From assembly GCA_010909165.1 (NCBI GenBank), contig MU008157.1:992001-1056000 (forward strand): DNA of 64,000 nucleotides. Reading direction: 5' to 3'. The position numbers and the translations under genes were made by a program. Positions 10,846 to 21,440 of this stretch are shown one piece after another; positions within the stretch are counted from its first letter, which is position 1, and each line of letters begins with the position of its first letter. The notes below the pieces were generated by a model. That model searched no databases and was not told the DNA's origin. It saw only the letters and a list, made by a program, of their open reading frames with translations. This DNA is from Anthoceros angustus. Taxonomy: Eukaryota > Streptophyta > Anthocerotopsida > Anthocerotales > Anthocerotaceae.

Positions 10846-12324
10846 CCAAACGACTGTGGGCCACCCTTTCACTTATTGATAAATAAAGTGAAATGTCTTA
10901 GGCAAGAGGAGGTGAAAAGGACCCTTCCTTCGCACCAACACATTCATACCATCTTCTAGAGTCATTATATTTTGTCTTCCACCCGCTCTTGTGCGGCCTT
11001 CTCTAGTTTGAGTTTATTTTAGGTTGTTAGATTTTCTATTTAAATACATTTTATCATGTTATCCAAGATGGATCCACATACTAGGCATTTATGGATGTGT
11101 TTATTATTGGGCTTATGTTATATATTACTTTGGAGCTTTGGAGTACACATCATCCATGTGAATGGATTTGTTTTTTCCATCCATTATGATCGAGTCCAGT
11201 ACTTTAGTGATCTCCATAATGCTTCATTAGAGATTTAGCATTCAGATCCAAGACACATTCGAATTCAAGATGGATGCAGGTGCAGGACGCATGCAGATGC
11301 CCGAACGCACTCGTCCACCCGAGCAGCAGTGCAGAGGCAATCCAGGCTCTATCTCCTCATAATCCTATGCCATGCCTCCATCTTCGGTAGGCCACACAAC
11401 TCATACCTTCAAACCGCTAGATCTGATGGGGCGTGGAACCCTAAAGTGTGTGGGAGCAAGGAGGCATGGAGCCGGCATCAAAAGTAGCATAGTAACCCGA
11501 GCGAAAGAAGAAAAGTGAAGTTTGTATGCAGACATCTCACATCTAGATCTCACTCAACCATGGGCTGTCCAGTGGCTTGAAGGTGCTTGCCACCGCTATG
11601 ATGCCGATTCTCTATTTCATTAACCTACAACGGTCTTTTCTAACTCTTCATAAAGTAATACCTTCTTGGACACGAGCATTAAGCCTATTTTAATTTGTTT
11701 ATTATGAAAGTGATTTTACTCCTTCATATCGGGATGGTCATATTTGTAAAAGTAGCTTATATTTATAATGTATATCTACTATGATTTAGACTTTCTTGTG
11801 ATGCCAAAATTTATATATCGTAAAATAATGTTTCCATCAATAGCTCCTAGGTTGATATATGTAATTTTGGCCATGAAACCACGAAATTATGGATTTAGAG
11901 GGTTTTCATTTAGATCCAAGACGTTTTACACCCTTCAAAGTAGTGACTAGTAGCCATCACTATTCCTAAGGAGACCTTGTTCGATGAGAAGGGAAAAGGA
12001 AGCTGCGGGCACCAACCGTTTGCTGCATTACCATCTCACTCTGACATATGCTTGCAAGCCAATAATCAAGGTAGGCCCATACCACAGTGACCTGCTAATT
12101 ACAGCATATTGCTCTCTCAAGATGGGAAATGCTAATCCACAAGAGGGATGCAGATTGCTTAACATGGAATTGCTGTAACAGGAAGCTGCCAAGAAGGGGA
12201 GAGAGGATAATACTACTTAAGGAGTTGTCCGGAGGGCTATAAAGGTCAGCTTGCTCCCACTATTATGTCTATTTTTTGTCACATTACTCGCAATTTGAAT
12301 TAATATACAAAAATAAATAAATCA

Positions 12325-12455
12325 TATTGTCTATATATGTGATATGCCCACATGTAAATTAATTCAGTGCATTGAGTCTCTCCATATCCTATTGTCTATA
12401 TATGTGATGTTGCCTAGGTGTAAATTTATTCAGTGCACTGAGTCTCTCGTGAAAC
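12325..12455. repeat. Two ~65-bp direct repeats
   Basis: ATTGTCTATATATGTGAT followed by TGTAAATT and TTCAGTGCA, then TGAGTCTCTC, occurs twice in tandem. It sits just upstream of the coding remnant at 12.5 kb. Confidence 0.8.
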
Positions 12456-12533
12456 TAGTTTGCCAATGAAACTAGTCCCCTTTACTGTGCCTTTTTCTCT
12501 CTTTCGCGTGTTCCTCTCATTTTTCGGCAAGTC

Positions 12534-13523
12534 GTGATATCAGCCCAACGAATGCAAAGCGGTGTAGCTTCTGTAGGTGAGGCGAATGGCGTGTATGTAG
12601 TTAATGGCGATGGGAGCAACTCTGCTGCTGCTACCAATGCCGGGTTTGTAGTTAATAGCATGGCTTCTGAACTTGAAGCCATTGCAGGCATCAATCCTCT
12701 AAGCTGTAAGGAGGATGAAGGATGGCAGGAAGTAGTACGTAGGGGGCGATTTGCCCATGGAAATCGGAGAAGAAATGGAGCCCAAGGCTTAGTAAATGGT
12801 AACGGGGTGCCAACTCAAAGTGCGAGCAATGCTCCAAGGAATCGTGAAACATGGGTGATTGAAGGCAGTCAATTTTTTGGGGTAGCAAGCGGTAATGGGG
12901 CAACAAATGGTAATGCCTCTTATGATAGCAAGAGGAGAGTGAAGCCTGCTTTCAATAACACTGGTCGATAGCTTGAGGCCCAAGCAGCGGTCACACTCAA
13001 AAGTACTTCACTGTGGTGAGTCTCCTTTGGATGAGCCCAAGGCCAACGGTGCTACTGCCGCTATGGTGAAGACGGTGTCTGAAAATTGTGTCCCTTCAAG
13101 AAACCTGAATGCTGCTAAACCTACTCCAGCTCGGCCACTTAGAGCTGGAACTTCATATAAGGATGCAGCACTTGCACTTCACGTTCAAGTGAGGCCTCCG
13201 CATGCTGATAGTAAGCTAAAGGACACAGATAGCGAGCCTCTTCACATCAACAGGCTGAAAGTGCTAATGTGGTGAAGAATGTAAGTCAAGATGAGGCGGG
13301 ACGTCATGACAAAGTGAACGAAGTAGAAAAAAATATCATTGTTCATGGGAAGAGGTGGACCGATGTGGGCGACAAACCTCCTGTGTTAGGGGAGAGAATT
13401 ATGAATGGAATCTCCAACAAGGTTGTTCAGGCTAGTGAAAATGGTCACAAGACAAAGCAGAGTAATGGAGTGGACAGGCATAGCCACAAACATAATGGAG
13501 TGTTCAAGGGGTTTGCGAAATGA
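12534..13523 (+). pseudogene. Decayed coding region, possibly a retroelement ORF1
   Basis: Three consecutive plus-strand frames (12,534-12,971, 12,973-13,275, 13,269-13,523) make a nearly continuous coding stretch of about 330 codons, with one frameshift out and one back. The text is rich in Asn, Gly, Ser and Lys, with GWQEVVRRGRF and RAGTSYKDAALA. Those phrases resemble the hydrophilic ORF1/gag-like proteins of plant non-LTR elements, but I cannot assign a family. It lies only in the copy-1 segment, which fits a mobile origin. Confidence 0.3.
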
Positions 13524-14079
13524 AGGGTGGATCCAAGGCACGTGAAGAGAAGAAGCAAATGCCCAAAGTGGGCGGATCTCCTGCCAAGGTCTATGATAAT
13601 GGTCAAGCACCTGGGCTTGCAAACGATCATAGTGACGACGTGTATCGGGCAATTGAGACAGCTTCATGGTGAAGGGAGTTGTCCAAAATGGTGGCAGTGG
13701 CCTCATAGTGGATAGTAATGGTCATCATGTCATTGAGGCGAGCATGAGCCATGCATCTACCCCAAGCATTGAGGCTGTGACAAGCAACAGTGGTGAGTGA
13801 AATATCACGTTTGGTACTATAGCTGAATGTGACATAAAGGCATCAGTTGAGAACACAAGTTCAGTAGATGGTGAAAGGAGTTATAGGCCTAAAGCCATCG
13901 GTGAAAGCAAGGAACATGTTAAACCTCCCCCCATAGATTGGTTCAAATAGTATAAACGATGTTGAGGCATATACGTCACCACCTGCATCACTTGTTCGTC
14001 ATACTCGGAATTTGCTTGTTTGTACGCTTGCAGGGAGTGAATAAAAGGACCTGAGAATTTGATCCAGATAAGCACGTTC

Positions 14080-14160
14080 GGTCTAGTGTGACTTCACGTT
14101 CGTCATCTGACACGAATCAGCTCCGGGTTCAATTCCCGGTGAGTGCATACGTGGGAATTG
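14080..14160 (+). mobile_element. tRNA-like SINE head, second type
   Basis: A-box-like GGTCTAGTGTG (14,080) and B-box GGTTCAATTCC (14,126-14,136), flanked by CCGGG/CCCGG that could form the T-stem. It differs from the 6.8-kb SINE outside the boxes. Duplicate at 39,964-40,040. Confidence 0.45.
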
Positions 14161-14710
14161 TGCAGAATAGATGTGTATTTACTGTAGGTTTAAGAAAAAA
14201 GGAAGTCCAAATCTGGTAGGTAGTCATTTTGGAGTGACTGCCATCCGTCCTCTCCCAAGCTCGTGCTGGGTGGTGCCCGGATCTCTCTCTTACCTTCCGA
14301 AGCCTCGATGACCTTTGTTTGCCTCCAGAAGAAATCTGCCGAGGAGGATGGGTGAGGCCTTGGCGATCTCCCTTGCCTAGTGTTTGTGCTGCAAGAGTTC
14401 GGCATGGTGGATCCTGCATACGTCGAGCATTGGACAGAAGAAGAGGAGATGTTCCTCGTCGTCTACCTCTTTGGAGTTCGCAGCGTAAGCAGAGCTTGTC
14501 TTCCCTGGCCAGGTTATTCCTCCCAAGCATATTTCCGAGGGAGTGGCCTCATGGGCATTTCCAAGGTTTCAATTGACAAGGGCTTGCACAGTCTGCTTGT
14601 GGCCATGCCTTGCAGGAATGGTCTAGAATGCTTCATTCTAAACTTCGGCTTGCAGGAGGAGGTTGAAGTGCCTTTGTTTTGCAACGTTTCCAGCATGCCT
14701 TCTTGTACCT

Positions 14711-14764
14711 GGTCGAGGTGGACTGGGCATCATCCATGGTCGAGGTGGACTGGGCATCATGCAT
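14711..14764. repeat. 27-bp tandem repeat, two units
   Basis: GGTCGAGGTGGACTGGGCAT plus seven bases, repeated at 14,711 and 14,738 with one difference (CCAT/GCAT). It is kept at 40,590-40,643. Confidence 0.9.
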
Positions 14765-14930
14765 AATATTGCAGTAATGAACCCTGGCTGTGATGCCAAA
14801 GCCTTGTACCATCAAACCGATGTTTGCCTACAGTGGGAGGGCCAACTGTGCCTAAATCTCTAACCTCTGCGTAGGCACGTGCACGTGAGTACACCAAGTG
14901 GTGTTCCTTCCATTACCTAGACCAAGCAAG

Positions 14931-15095
14931 CATGGCCAGATGGTTGCCAACTTGTGCTCACTTGAATTGTTTGCTGCAGTCGAACTTTGGAGTTCCTCCA
15001 TTTGAGCATGTAACCCATGGCCAGATAGTGGCCAACTTCTGCTCACTTGAATATGGTTGCCAACTTGTGCTCACTTCAAATGTTTGCTGCAATAA
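14931..15095. repeat. 84-bp repeats of the B-block
   Basis: B-type version of the 89-bp array: CATGGCCAGA at 14,931 and CATGGCCAG at 15,015, with the CTCACTTGAAT phrase in each unit. It shows that A- and B-blocks share ancestry. Confidence 0.75.
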
Positions 15096-15692
15096 TTAAT
15101 CCCTGAAAAATCGAGGCAGGAGCATGCCACTTGCACTGCATACGTTGTAAGTCTGTATGAGTGTTTCTGGCGAGTTTCTGGGGCCTTGGACTGTGCAAAA
15201 TTCTGCCAGTTGCTTCAATTCAGCAACATGTTTAGTTCAGCACAATGTTCGATTGCAACAATTTGTTGGACCTCGGCAAAGCTTCGATTTTGGAGCAGCA
15301 TCTTGGATCGGAGACAGTCTCCTATGCAGAACAGTGACATTTCCTGCTAGAAGCCCTGAGTTTCGGGAGGTTGCGGATGCTGCGATTGTGGCAAAGAAAC
15401 CATGTTCGGCCCTTCGGATCAGAGGCTGATGTTGGCCCACCGATGAAGCTTGCTGAAGTGTAGCATTACAAGTTAGCCTACCAGATTTGATTCGGTGTGA
15501 CTGCAAAACTAGTTGGCTTCCTAGCAGAAACCTCCAGCCTGGATGCAGGGATGGTAGCGGGACACTGAGGAAACTGAACCTTGTCTTCCACTCATTTAAA
15601 CTTGCTCCTGTCCTCTTCACTTCACGCGTGAGGGCTGCACTGGTGATATGCCAATTTGACCAAACAGTCCGAAAAACCTCAAGATGCAAGAC

Positions 15693-16199
15693 CTAAAGAC
15701 CCCCTACAGAAGCAAGCAAGCTGAAGTCGGGCAAAAGCCCAGCAGACATGAGGTCCGCATGAAGACGACAAATCTTTGCGTGAAGACCTAGTAAAGAGTG
15801 TGCTGTGCTGTCAAGTACATTTCCACACTGGCAGTCTGGCAATCCGGTGGTAGAGTGGAAACTTGTCAAGGCATAAACTCGGGAATCTTGAAACCTACCT
15901 GCCCTCATCAAGCTAGGTACTCCAGGAGAACCAAACCTGGAACGGAATCCCAGCACACGGTCGGTTTTCACTTGGATAAGGCCACCTCTCCACGCAGCGT
16001 TCATCCAGGGTTCGGTGGCACTTCGAAGGCAAGGCTGGCGTGGGCGACCCGATGACAGGGACACGAAATCAACTGCAAACCAAGTCGGAAATTGTATCGT
16101 TCTCAGGTGAGAGTGCGCAAAATCCTTGGAAAGTACTCGCCAAACAACGGGGGAGTCACATGACATTCCTGGTTGTTTCGAGTTTGCTTTCCACAACAT
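15693..16199 (-). CDS. Hypothetical open frame conserved in both B-blocks
   Basis: A 168-codon minus-strand frame starting MLWKANSKQPG with no recognised domain. Its duplicate (41,503-42,075) has no frameshift through the shared 160 or so codons, although neighbouring DNA has many small indels. The differences seen are single amino acids (N/H, A/P, R/I). The copy-2 start ATG has become ATA. No signal peptide or motif is visible. It may be coding, or the frame may have been spared by chance over 500 bases. Confidence 0.2.
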   Translation of the reverse strand: MLWKANSKQPGMSCDSPVVWRVLSKDFAHSHLRTIQFPTWFAVDFVSLSSGRPRQPCLRSATEPWMNAAWRGGLIQVKTDRVLGFRSRFGSPGVPSLMRAGRFQDSRVYALTSFHSTTGLPDCQCGNVLDSTAHSLLGLHAKICRLHADLMSAGLLPDFSLLASVGGL

Positions 16200-16716
16200 G
16201 TGCCCTCAACAAAGCTTCCTGGCTTTCTGCTCATACTTCGATCGCTGTGTTTTGGAAATTTCGACCTTACGAGGACGTTGAGAGCATTCCGAAAGCAGCA
16301 AGCACAAAAAGAGTACCTATATTTAATTCAAGCAAACACAGGATGTTTACATACGCATGGGTTCATGTCAAGAACCTACGTCCAGAACTCATGACAAGTG
16401 ATGTCCAGCAAGCAGTCCTGGCTTTGTCCCACACTTATTGCGATCTAAGGCGCATGCGGTCGATGTACATATGTATGGACCAGGTAGCTATGGGCACCTG
16501 CCCTCAGCTAACATTCAGAGGATTTAGCTACAGCGCTCTGCAGAAGGATATACTCCCCTCAGCATCGCAGTACGTACAAGACACAAACGGAACACGACCA
16601 TGGATCAATTCACGCCCTTGGAACCGTAGCTCAAGGTGGCCGGAACATGAGGTATGTGCAAGACCACGCTGATGAGAGCCCGTTCGACATGCCAATGGCA
16701 CGCAGCGCTCGTCAAT

Positions 16717-17127
16717 CTAGGAATGGCGGATCTGGAAGGTGAAGGATCCAGAGCCGATGCTTCCAGAGACGCGGGCGGTGCCACCCATTCGCAACGCAGT
16801 TAGCGAGGATGATATTGAGGTTGTTTCCGGCGTTGGAGCAGGAGGTGCAGCTGCCCTGCGACCCACAGATGTCGACGGACGCACTGCCTGCCACGGCCAT
16901 GCTGGTGCACCCGGATGAGCTGGTCTGGCAGCACTGAGACGACCCCAGGTTGCGCACGTACTGGACGCAGGCGTTGGCATCCCCTGTGTGGGCGAGTTGC
17001 CGTTGGTGGTGCACGACTGCGCCATTGCCACAGGCGCTGTCGCTGCCGCGCACAGCGCCAACACGATGAATGCGCCCGCGATCATGGCGCTCGCCGATGC
17101 GTTAGAGGAAGCAACTGTCTTGGCCAT
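16717..17127 (-). pseudogene. Small secreted cysteine-rich protein, copy B1 (frame lost then regained)
   Basis: Start ATG at 17,127 (MAKTVASSN). The signal peptide and first mature residues (QSCTTNGNSPTQG) read normally. One base is missing near 16,980, which throws about 70 central residues, including most cysteines, out of frame. Two more bases are missing near 16,790, so the normal ending GGTARVSGSIGSGSFTF is regained with the usual stop. The net loss of three bases keeps one long frame, but the middle is not the family protein. Either a pseudogene or base-calling errors. Confidence 0.7.
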
Positions 17128-17255
17128 TCTCGAAGCTGGTGGGCGATTCCACAAGGGACTGATCTATGCGGGAGAGAAGAGACGCTCGGAGTGTGATAAG
17201 CAGCAGGCAGGAGCGATGCGGTTGAGTAGTGCGGATACGAGCTGCCGAGTCCCCT

Positions 17256-17262
17256 TCTTATA
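17256..17262 (-). promoter_or_regulatory. TATA box of cysteine-rich gene B1
   Basis: TATAAGA on the minus strand, 129 bases upstream of the ATG, conserved in all four gene copies. Confidence 0.5.
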
Positions 17263-18387
17263 CCTGTCCATGGCCAGCCAGCCTAGGCCTACCTCGGGAG
17301 GGATATCCGAACTTGCGTACGATCCGGATTCGGTGTCGGGCATGGACAGGCCTAGCTGGAGACGCCGTGCCGATGACGGCTTCGTTGCTGATCAAAGTGG
17401 TTTTGCCACGCGGCGGCGTCCCGTACCAGTTCCACCTACCAAGCAGATATATACCCACAACGTTCAGACTCATTGACGAGGGATCGCTCGATTGTACAGG
17501 TGGGTGGTGGGTATACCTCGATCCGAGTACTAGCGAAGGTGGCTGATGTTGAGAGGATTTGAACATTCTGAGTCGCTCACGTTTCTAGGCAGGAAAAGTC
17601 TTGCCCAGCTGATCACTAGACACAAGCTTCCTACATTCCAGCGCGAGGACGGCTGGAGTGGTTCTCATGAACATTCAGATGTCACCACCTGAACTGCTTT
17701 TGTGCTGTACGTAGTGCTGTCAGTATGTAATATGGACAGGCCTGTGTGGGCGTGTGTGCCTGCGAGTACATATTCCAGGAAGTTTACATCTCCAGTGTGG
17801 TTTTGGTGTTGATACTGTCTGTTAAATTCAGTTTCTTCGTGCCGTTGTGTACGAGATCGGTACATTCGCAGTTTCTTCGTGCCGTTGTGTACGAGATCGT
17901 TTCAACTACGCTTAGTGTTTATAAGCGCATCGTATTGAAACCAGAGGTATTTGGAACCGGTTGAGATCATCAGTGCCAGTACCATCTACAGTATGATCGA
18001 GGCGGCCCCCGCCCTGCATGACACATGTTCCGCATGTTTGTGACGACATCACCATGCGGCCTTGACAGGCCTTGGGAATTCACTTGGAGCGGAGAAACAA
18101 AACAATCTCTAGAAAATGAAAACCTACCCTCCCTCGTCAGGATACCTAGTCTCCATAAAATCATATCTGGAACGGGATTCCCGTACGAGAAAGAGGCTCC
18201 CTTCTTCGAAATGAGGGGTGTCCAAATGGCTAAGGCCAAATGGACACACCTTTATAGCATCCTGCGCTAAGCATGCATCCAGCGCTTACATGGTGTGCAA
18301 GTTGCCATGTACGAGAAAGAGGCTCCCTCCTCGAAACGAGAGGTCTGTCCAAATGGCTTAGGGACTTTGGTACTTAACAACTTTGTA
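17263..18387. other. Upstream flank of B1; short repeats only
   Basis: No gene seen. The inverted arms ATACCCAC (17,451) and GTGGGTAT (17,507) are perfect here. A 31-bp direct repeat (GTTTCTTCGTGCCGTTGTGT core) lies at 17,829 and 17,869, period 40, and is kept in copy 2 near 43,706. Around 18,115-18,182 a phrase resembles 15,885-15,952 (CCAT/CAGG then GGAACGG). Confidence 0.5.
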
Positions 18388-18995
18388 CCATGGTGTGCCC
18401 AAGCTACTTGCACCAAGGGCATCCACTCCCTCGGGCACCCCATCGAATACCGATCTAAGCGGAATGTTTAACAACGACGCTTGTGTGTCCATTTGAAGAA
18501 AAAGAAGATTGGGCCAACCTCAGCCATTTTAACACACGTTTTCCACCATTTGGCATAAACCATGAGGCTAGGTTTCATCGAGAGAATAGAAGAAGAAGAA
18601 TTTTATTGAAGTCCACTAAGGATGATTTCCATGATGGGACTTGGTACTTAACAACTTGTACCATGGTGTGCCTAGGCTATTTGCACCAAGGGCATTCACT
18701 CCCTTTAAGCACCCCATCCAAGTACCGATGGTGTGCCTAAGCTACTTGCACTAAGGGCATTGACGGATTTCCGCCATGGTACTTAACAACTTATACCATA
18801 GTGTGCCTAAGCTACTTGCACCAAGGGCATCCACTCCCTTTAAGCACCTCATCTAAGTACCGATGGTGTGTGCCTAAGCTACTTGCACCAAGTGGATTCA
18901 CTCCTTTAGGCACCCCATCTAAGTACAAATGGTGTGCCTAAGCTACTTGCACCAAGGGCATTCACTCCTTTAGGCACCCCATCTAAGTACCAATC
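18388..18995. repeat. ~66-bp tandem satellite, about six units
   Basis: Units carry GGTGTGCCTAAGCTACTTGC, ACCAAGGGCAT, TTTAGGCACCCCATC and AAGTACC. Starts lie near 18,391, 18,663, 18,730, 18,797, 18,865 and 18,931, so the last five are regularly spaced 65-68 apart and the first stands off. The GTGTGCC and GGCAC ends of each unit can pair. Duplicate array at 44,265-44,830. Confidence 0.9.
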
Positions 18996-19330
18996 TAAGC
19001 GGATGCTTAATCACGAAATTCTTATAAATGTGTGTCACCAAGTTCCTATAAATGTGTGTCCATTTGGCAAGAAATGGCATAATCGGTTGTTTAATCATTT
19101 ATGATTAATTTTGCTCCAATCGTGCTCGCCAAAAAGGCATTGGTGATCTAGTGGTAGAATAGTCCCACGGACCCGGGATTTTGAGCTCAATAGGTTTTCG
19201 ATGACACCCATGACGTCAACGTCCATGGCTCGCTTATTATAGCTTCGAGGCTCACAATCTCCTCATCTTCAATGGTCTACCATCTTGGCGGACTTGTAGA
19301 AATTCTTTCTTTTCCTGATGGTCATACTTC

Positions 19331-21440
19331 TAGCAAGAAGAGTGTTTCTCGGCATAGGGTTTGTCTCCAACCCCATTTTGGCTAACCATCGAAATGCACA
19401 TGTCTCATTTCCTTTGGGTGATTTGCGAACCCACGCCCATGCATCCGAGCCCAAGAAGACCTAATGTGCCCACCGTCCGCACAAATAGCGGACACACCTT
19501 TGTACCAAGTGGCGGATGGTAGCGCCTTATGCTCCAAAGAGTGAGGCGTCCGGCGCACTTATACTCCAAGAGGTGCAATACACCGGGTTTGGAGAGGGTT
19601 GCGTCAATACTTGTGTAGGCAAGCACTTTCGTTCAAGTTGCTTGTGCACACTTGCCACCGCACCAACACTCACATCAATTCTCTTTTCAAACCCGTGATT
19701 GAGCAATCCCAGACGGCGGGCATGCACTGGCCCCTCGTGTCGGAGATAAGCCGCACTTAGATCTGCATTGGGCCCAGCAGAATTGGACAAGGTAAAGGAT
19801 GGTGAGGCCTCCTCAACCGTTCTTGATCAAACTCTTGAGCTTACATTTCTTCTTGTCAAGTCCATGCTTTCAACCTTAATCTATCCATGGGTGGCACATG
19901 GAGCAAGTCGATCTTAAATTCAAAATCTCTGGCGAAGCTTGGCTATAGTTCGTCTCGAACACCTAGGCACGGTAGGGCGTCACGGTGGGTATAGATGTCC
20001 TCCTTGAGCCTCAAATACTCAGCCATTTGGTCAAAACCCCCAGCTCGGGCGACCAACCCTCTTTCTTCAGATACTCACTGGCTCTCACTAGGGCTCGCAG
20101 TGGCCAGGCAGATGCTCTCTTATACTTGTGTTCGACTGCATCCGACAGGCTTTCATTACTCAAGGAAAAATCATCTATTCTATTTATTTTCTTGCTTCTC
20201 TGCAAAACATTGTGAAACATTGTCGTCTTCAAAAGGTTGGCCATTAGAAACCACCATCATACATGTCGAATTTTGGAAAATGTAGCTCATCTAGAAACCA
20301 AGGCCTATGCATCTATACGTGCATCAAACTCGAATGAGCGGACATTTGGCGCACCAATCAAAGAGATCCATGCAAGTCATCGGAAGGGCACATAGAGTAA
20401 GGCCAAAAGGTTTTACATGTTGTATACAAAGCGAATGTGGGAATATAACATCAACCAACAAATGATTTTCAAAAATAATATTCATGACTTTACGCCTAGA
20501 TCGGGATGATTTACAAATTTTTCAAACCACTAAAAATCAACACTCCATCCTAGTATTGATACCTCTAGGTTGCTTAAGTGGAGTTGTTACAAAGTTTTCA
20601 AAGCGCCAAAAACAAGCAAGCCATCCTAGTTCTAATCGACCCAAAATTCTGCATGATTAAAGCACCAAGTCAAGCACCCCATCCGTCTTGATCCGACCAG
20701 GCGCTTAACCTTGGAGTTCTTATGCCATTGAGTCTATCTGCACCTATCCCACGGAGATGTTTCTAAAGACAAACAATATAAATATGCGCGGACGTCCGGC
20801 ATCCACTCCACCATTTCCATCTCGGGACGCCCACAAGATTGGGGTCTCAGAAAATCGCCGGGCTCGCGCGAGCTCCGCCAATGTGCGCGTCCGGCGCATT
20901 GTTCCAATTCCTTCTATGTTTTCACTCTAACAATGGAGATCCGGGGTTGTGTACTCACAATGCACCAGGGTCCAGCTACTTAGAGTCGTAGTTTGGTCCT
21001 CTCGAGATGGCCATGATCGCTATCGGTTAATGTTCTCTCTCGCGGACGTCCGTGCGATTGCTCTTCGACTTCGGTGCTACTTTTGCGTGTTGGTTGCGGA
21101 CGTCCGTGGTTTGGCTTCTTGGACTAATTTTGTTTGGTTTGCCTCTGTTCACCACCTTTAGGAAGTACTATCGCTGCGAAAGAGGTGTTTAGGATTCCTA
21201 GCACTTAAAATCCTTGAAATCCCTTCCTTGTGAAGGTGAAATCCATGAACCTTCTTGGCTTAAACCTAGCGTAAGTATTCACGAGAAAATAACATGGTCA
21301 ATGTCTTTCGATTACATGTCTAAAGCGTGGTTTTGCTAAAGCTGATGCATTTTGGCCCGTTTTCGGGGGTCATTTTTTGGTCTTTAGGGACCCAAACCCC
21401 TTTAATGGAGAATAACCCCTATGCTGAGAGACGCTGTTCA
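19331..21440. other. 2.1-kb segment present only in copy 1
   Basis: Absent from copy 2, which joins the equivalent of 19,330 directly to 21,440. No protein is recognised. It holds three copies of the perfect palindrome CGGACGTCCG (20,789, 21,043, 21,097) and single GTCCGGCGC motifs (19,548, 20,889). It may be an inserted non-autonomous element or an LTR. Confidence 0.6.

Larger units (their letters stand above)
10230..13975. other. 3.7-kb segment present only in copy 1
   Basis: Copy 2 passes from the equivalent of 10,229 to 13,976 with about 70 unrelated bases between. The segment holds two direct repeats, an AT-rich stretch (10.87-12.5 kb) with no gene seen, and a decayed coding region at 12.5-13.5 kb. 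It is either an insertion in copy 1 or a deletion from copy 2. TACGTCACCAC occurs at the right edge here and in the short bridge of copy 2. Confidence 0.7.
13976..19330. repeat. Duplicated B-block, copy 1
   Basis: Matches 39,868-45,170 in direct orientation with an offset near 25,879. Contents are a SINE-like head, a 27-bp repeat, 84-bp repeats, a conserved open frame, cysteine-rich gene B1 and the 66-bp satellite. The match ends in the middle of a shared phrase near 19,330. Confidence 0.9.

Noticed and set aside
19144-19180. tRNA-Gly-like TGATCTAGTGGTAGAAT as a tRNA gene
   Set aside because: No B-box follows at the expected distance, so at best it is a SINE relic.
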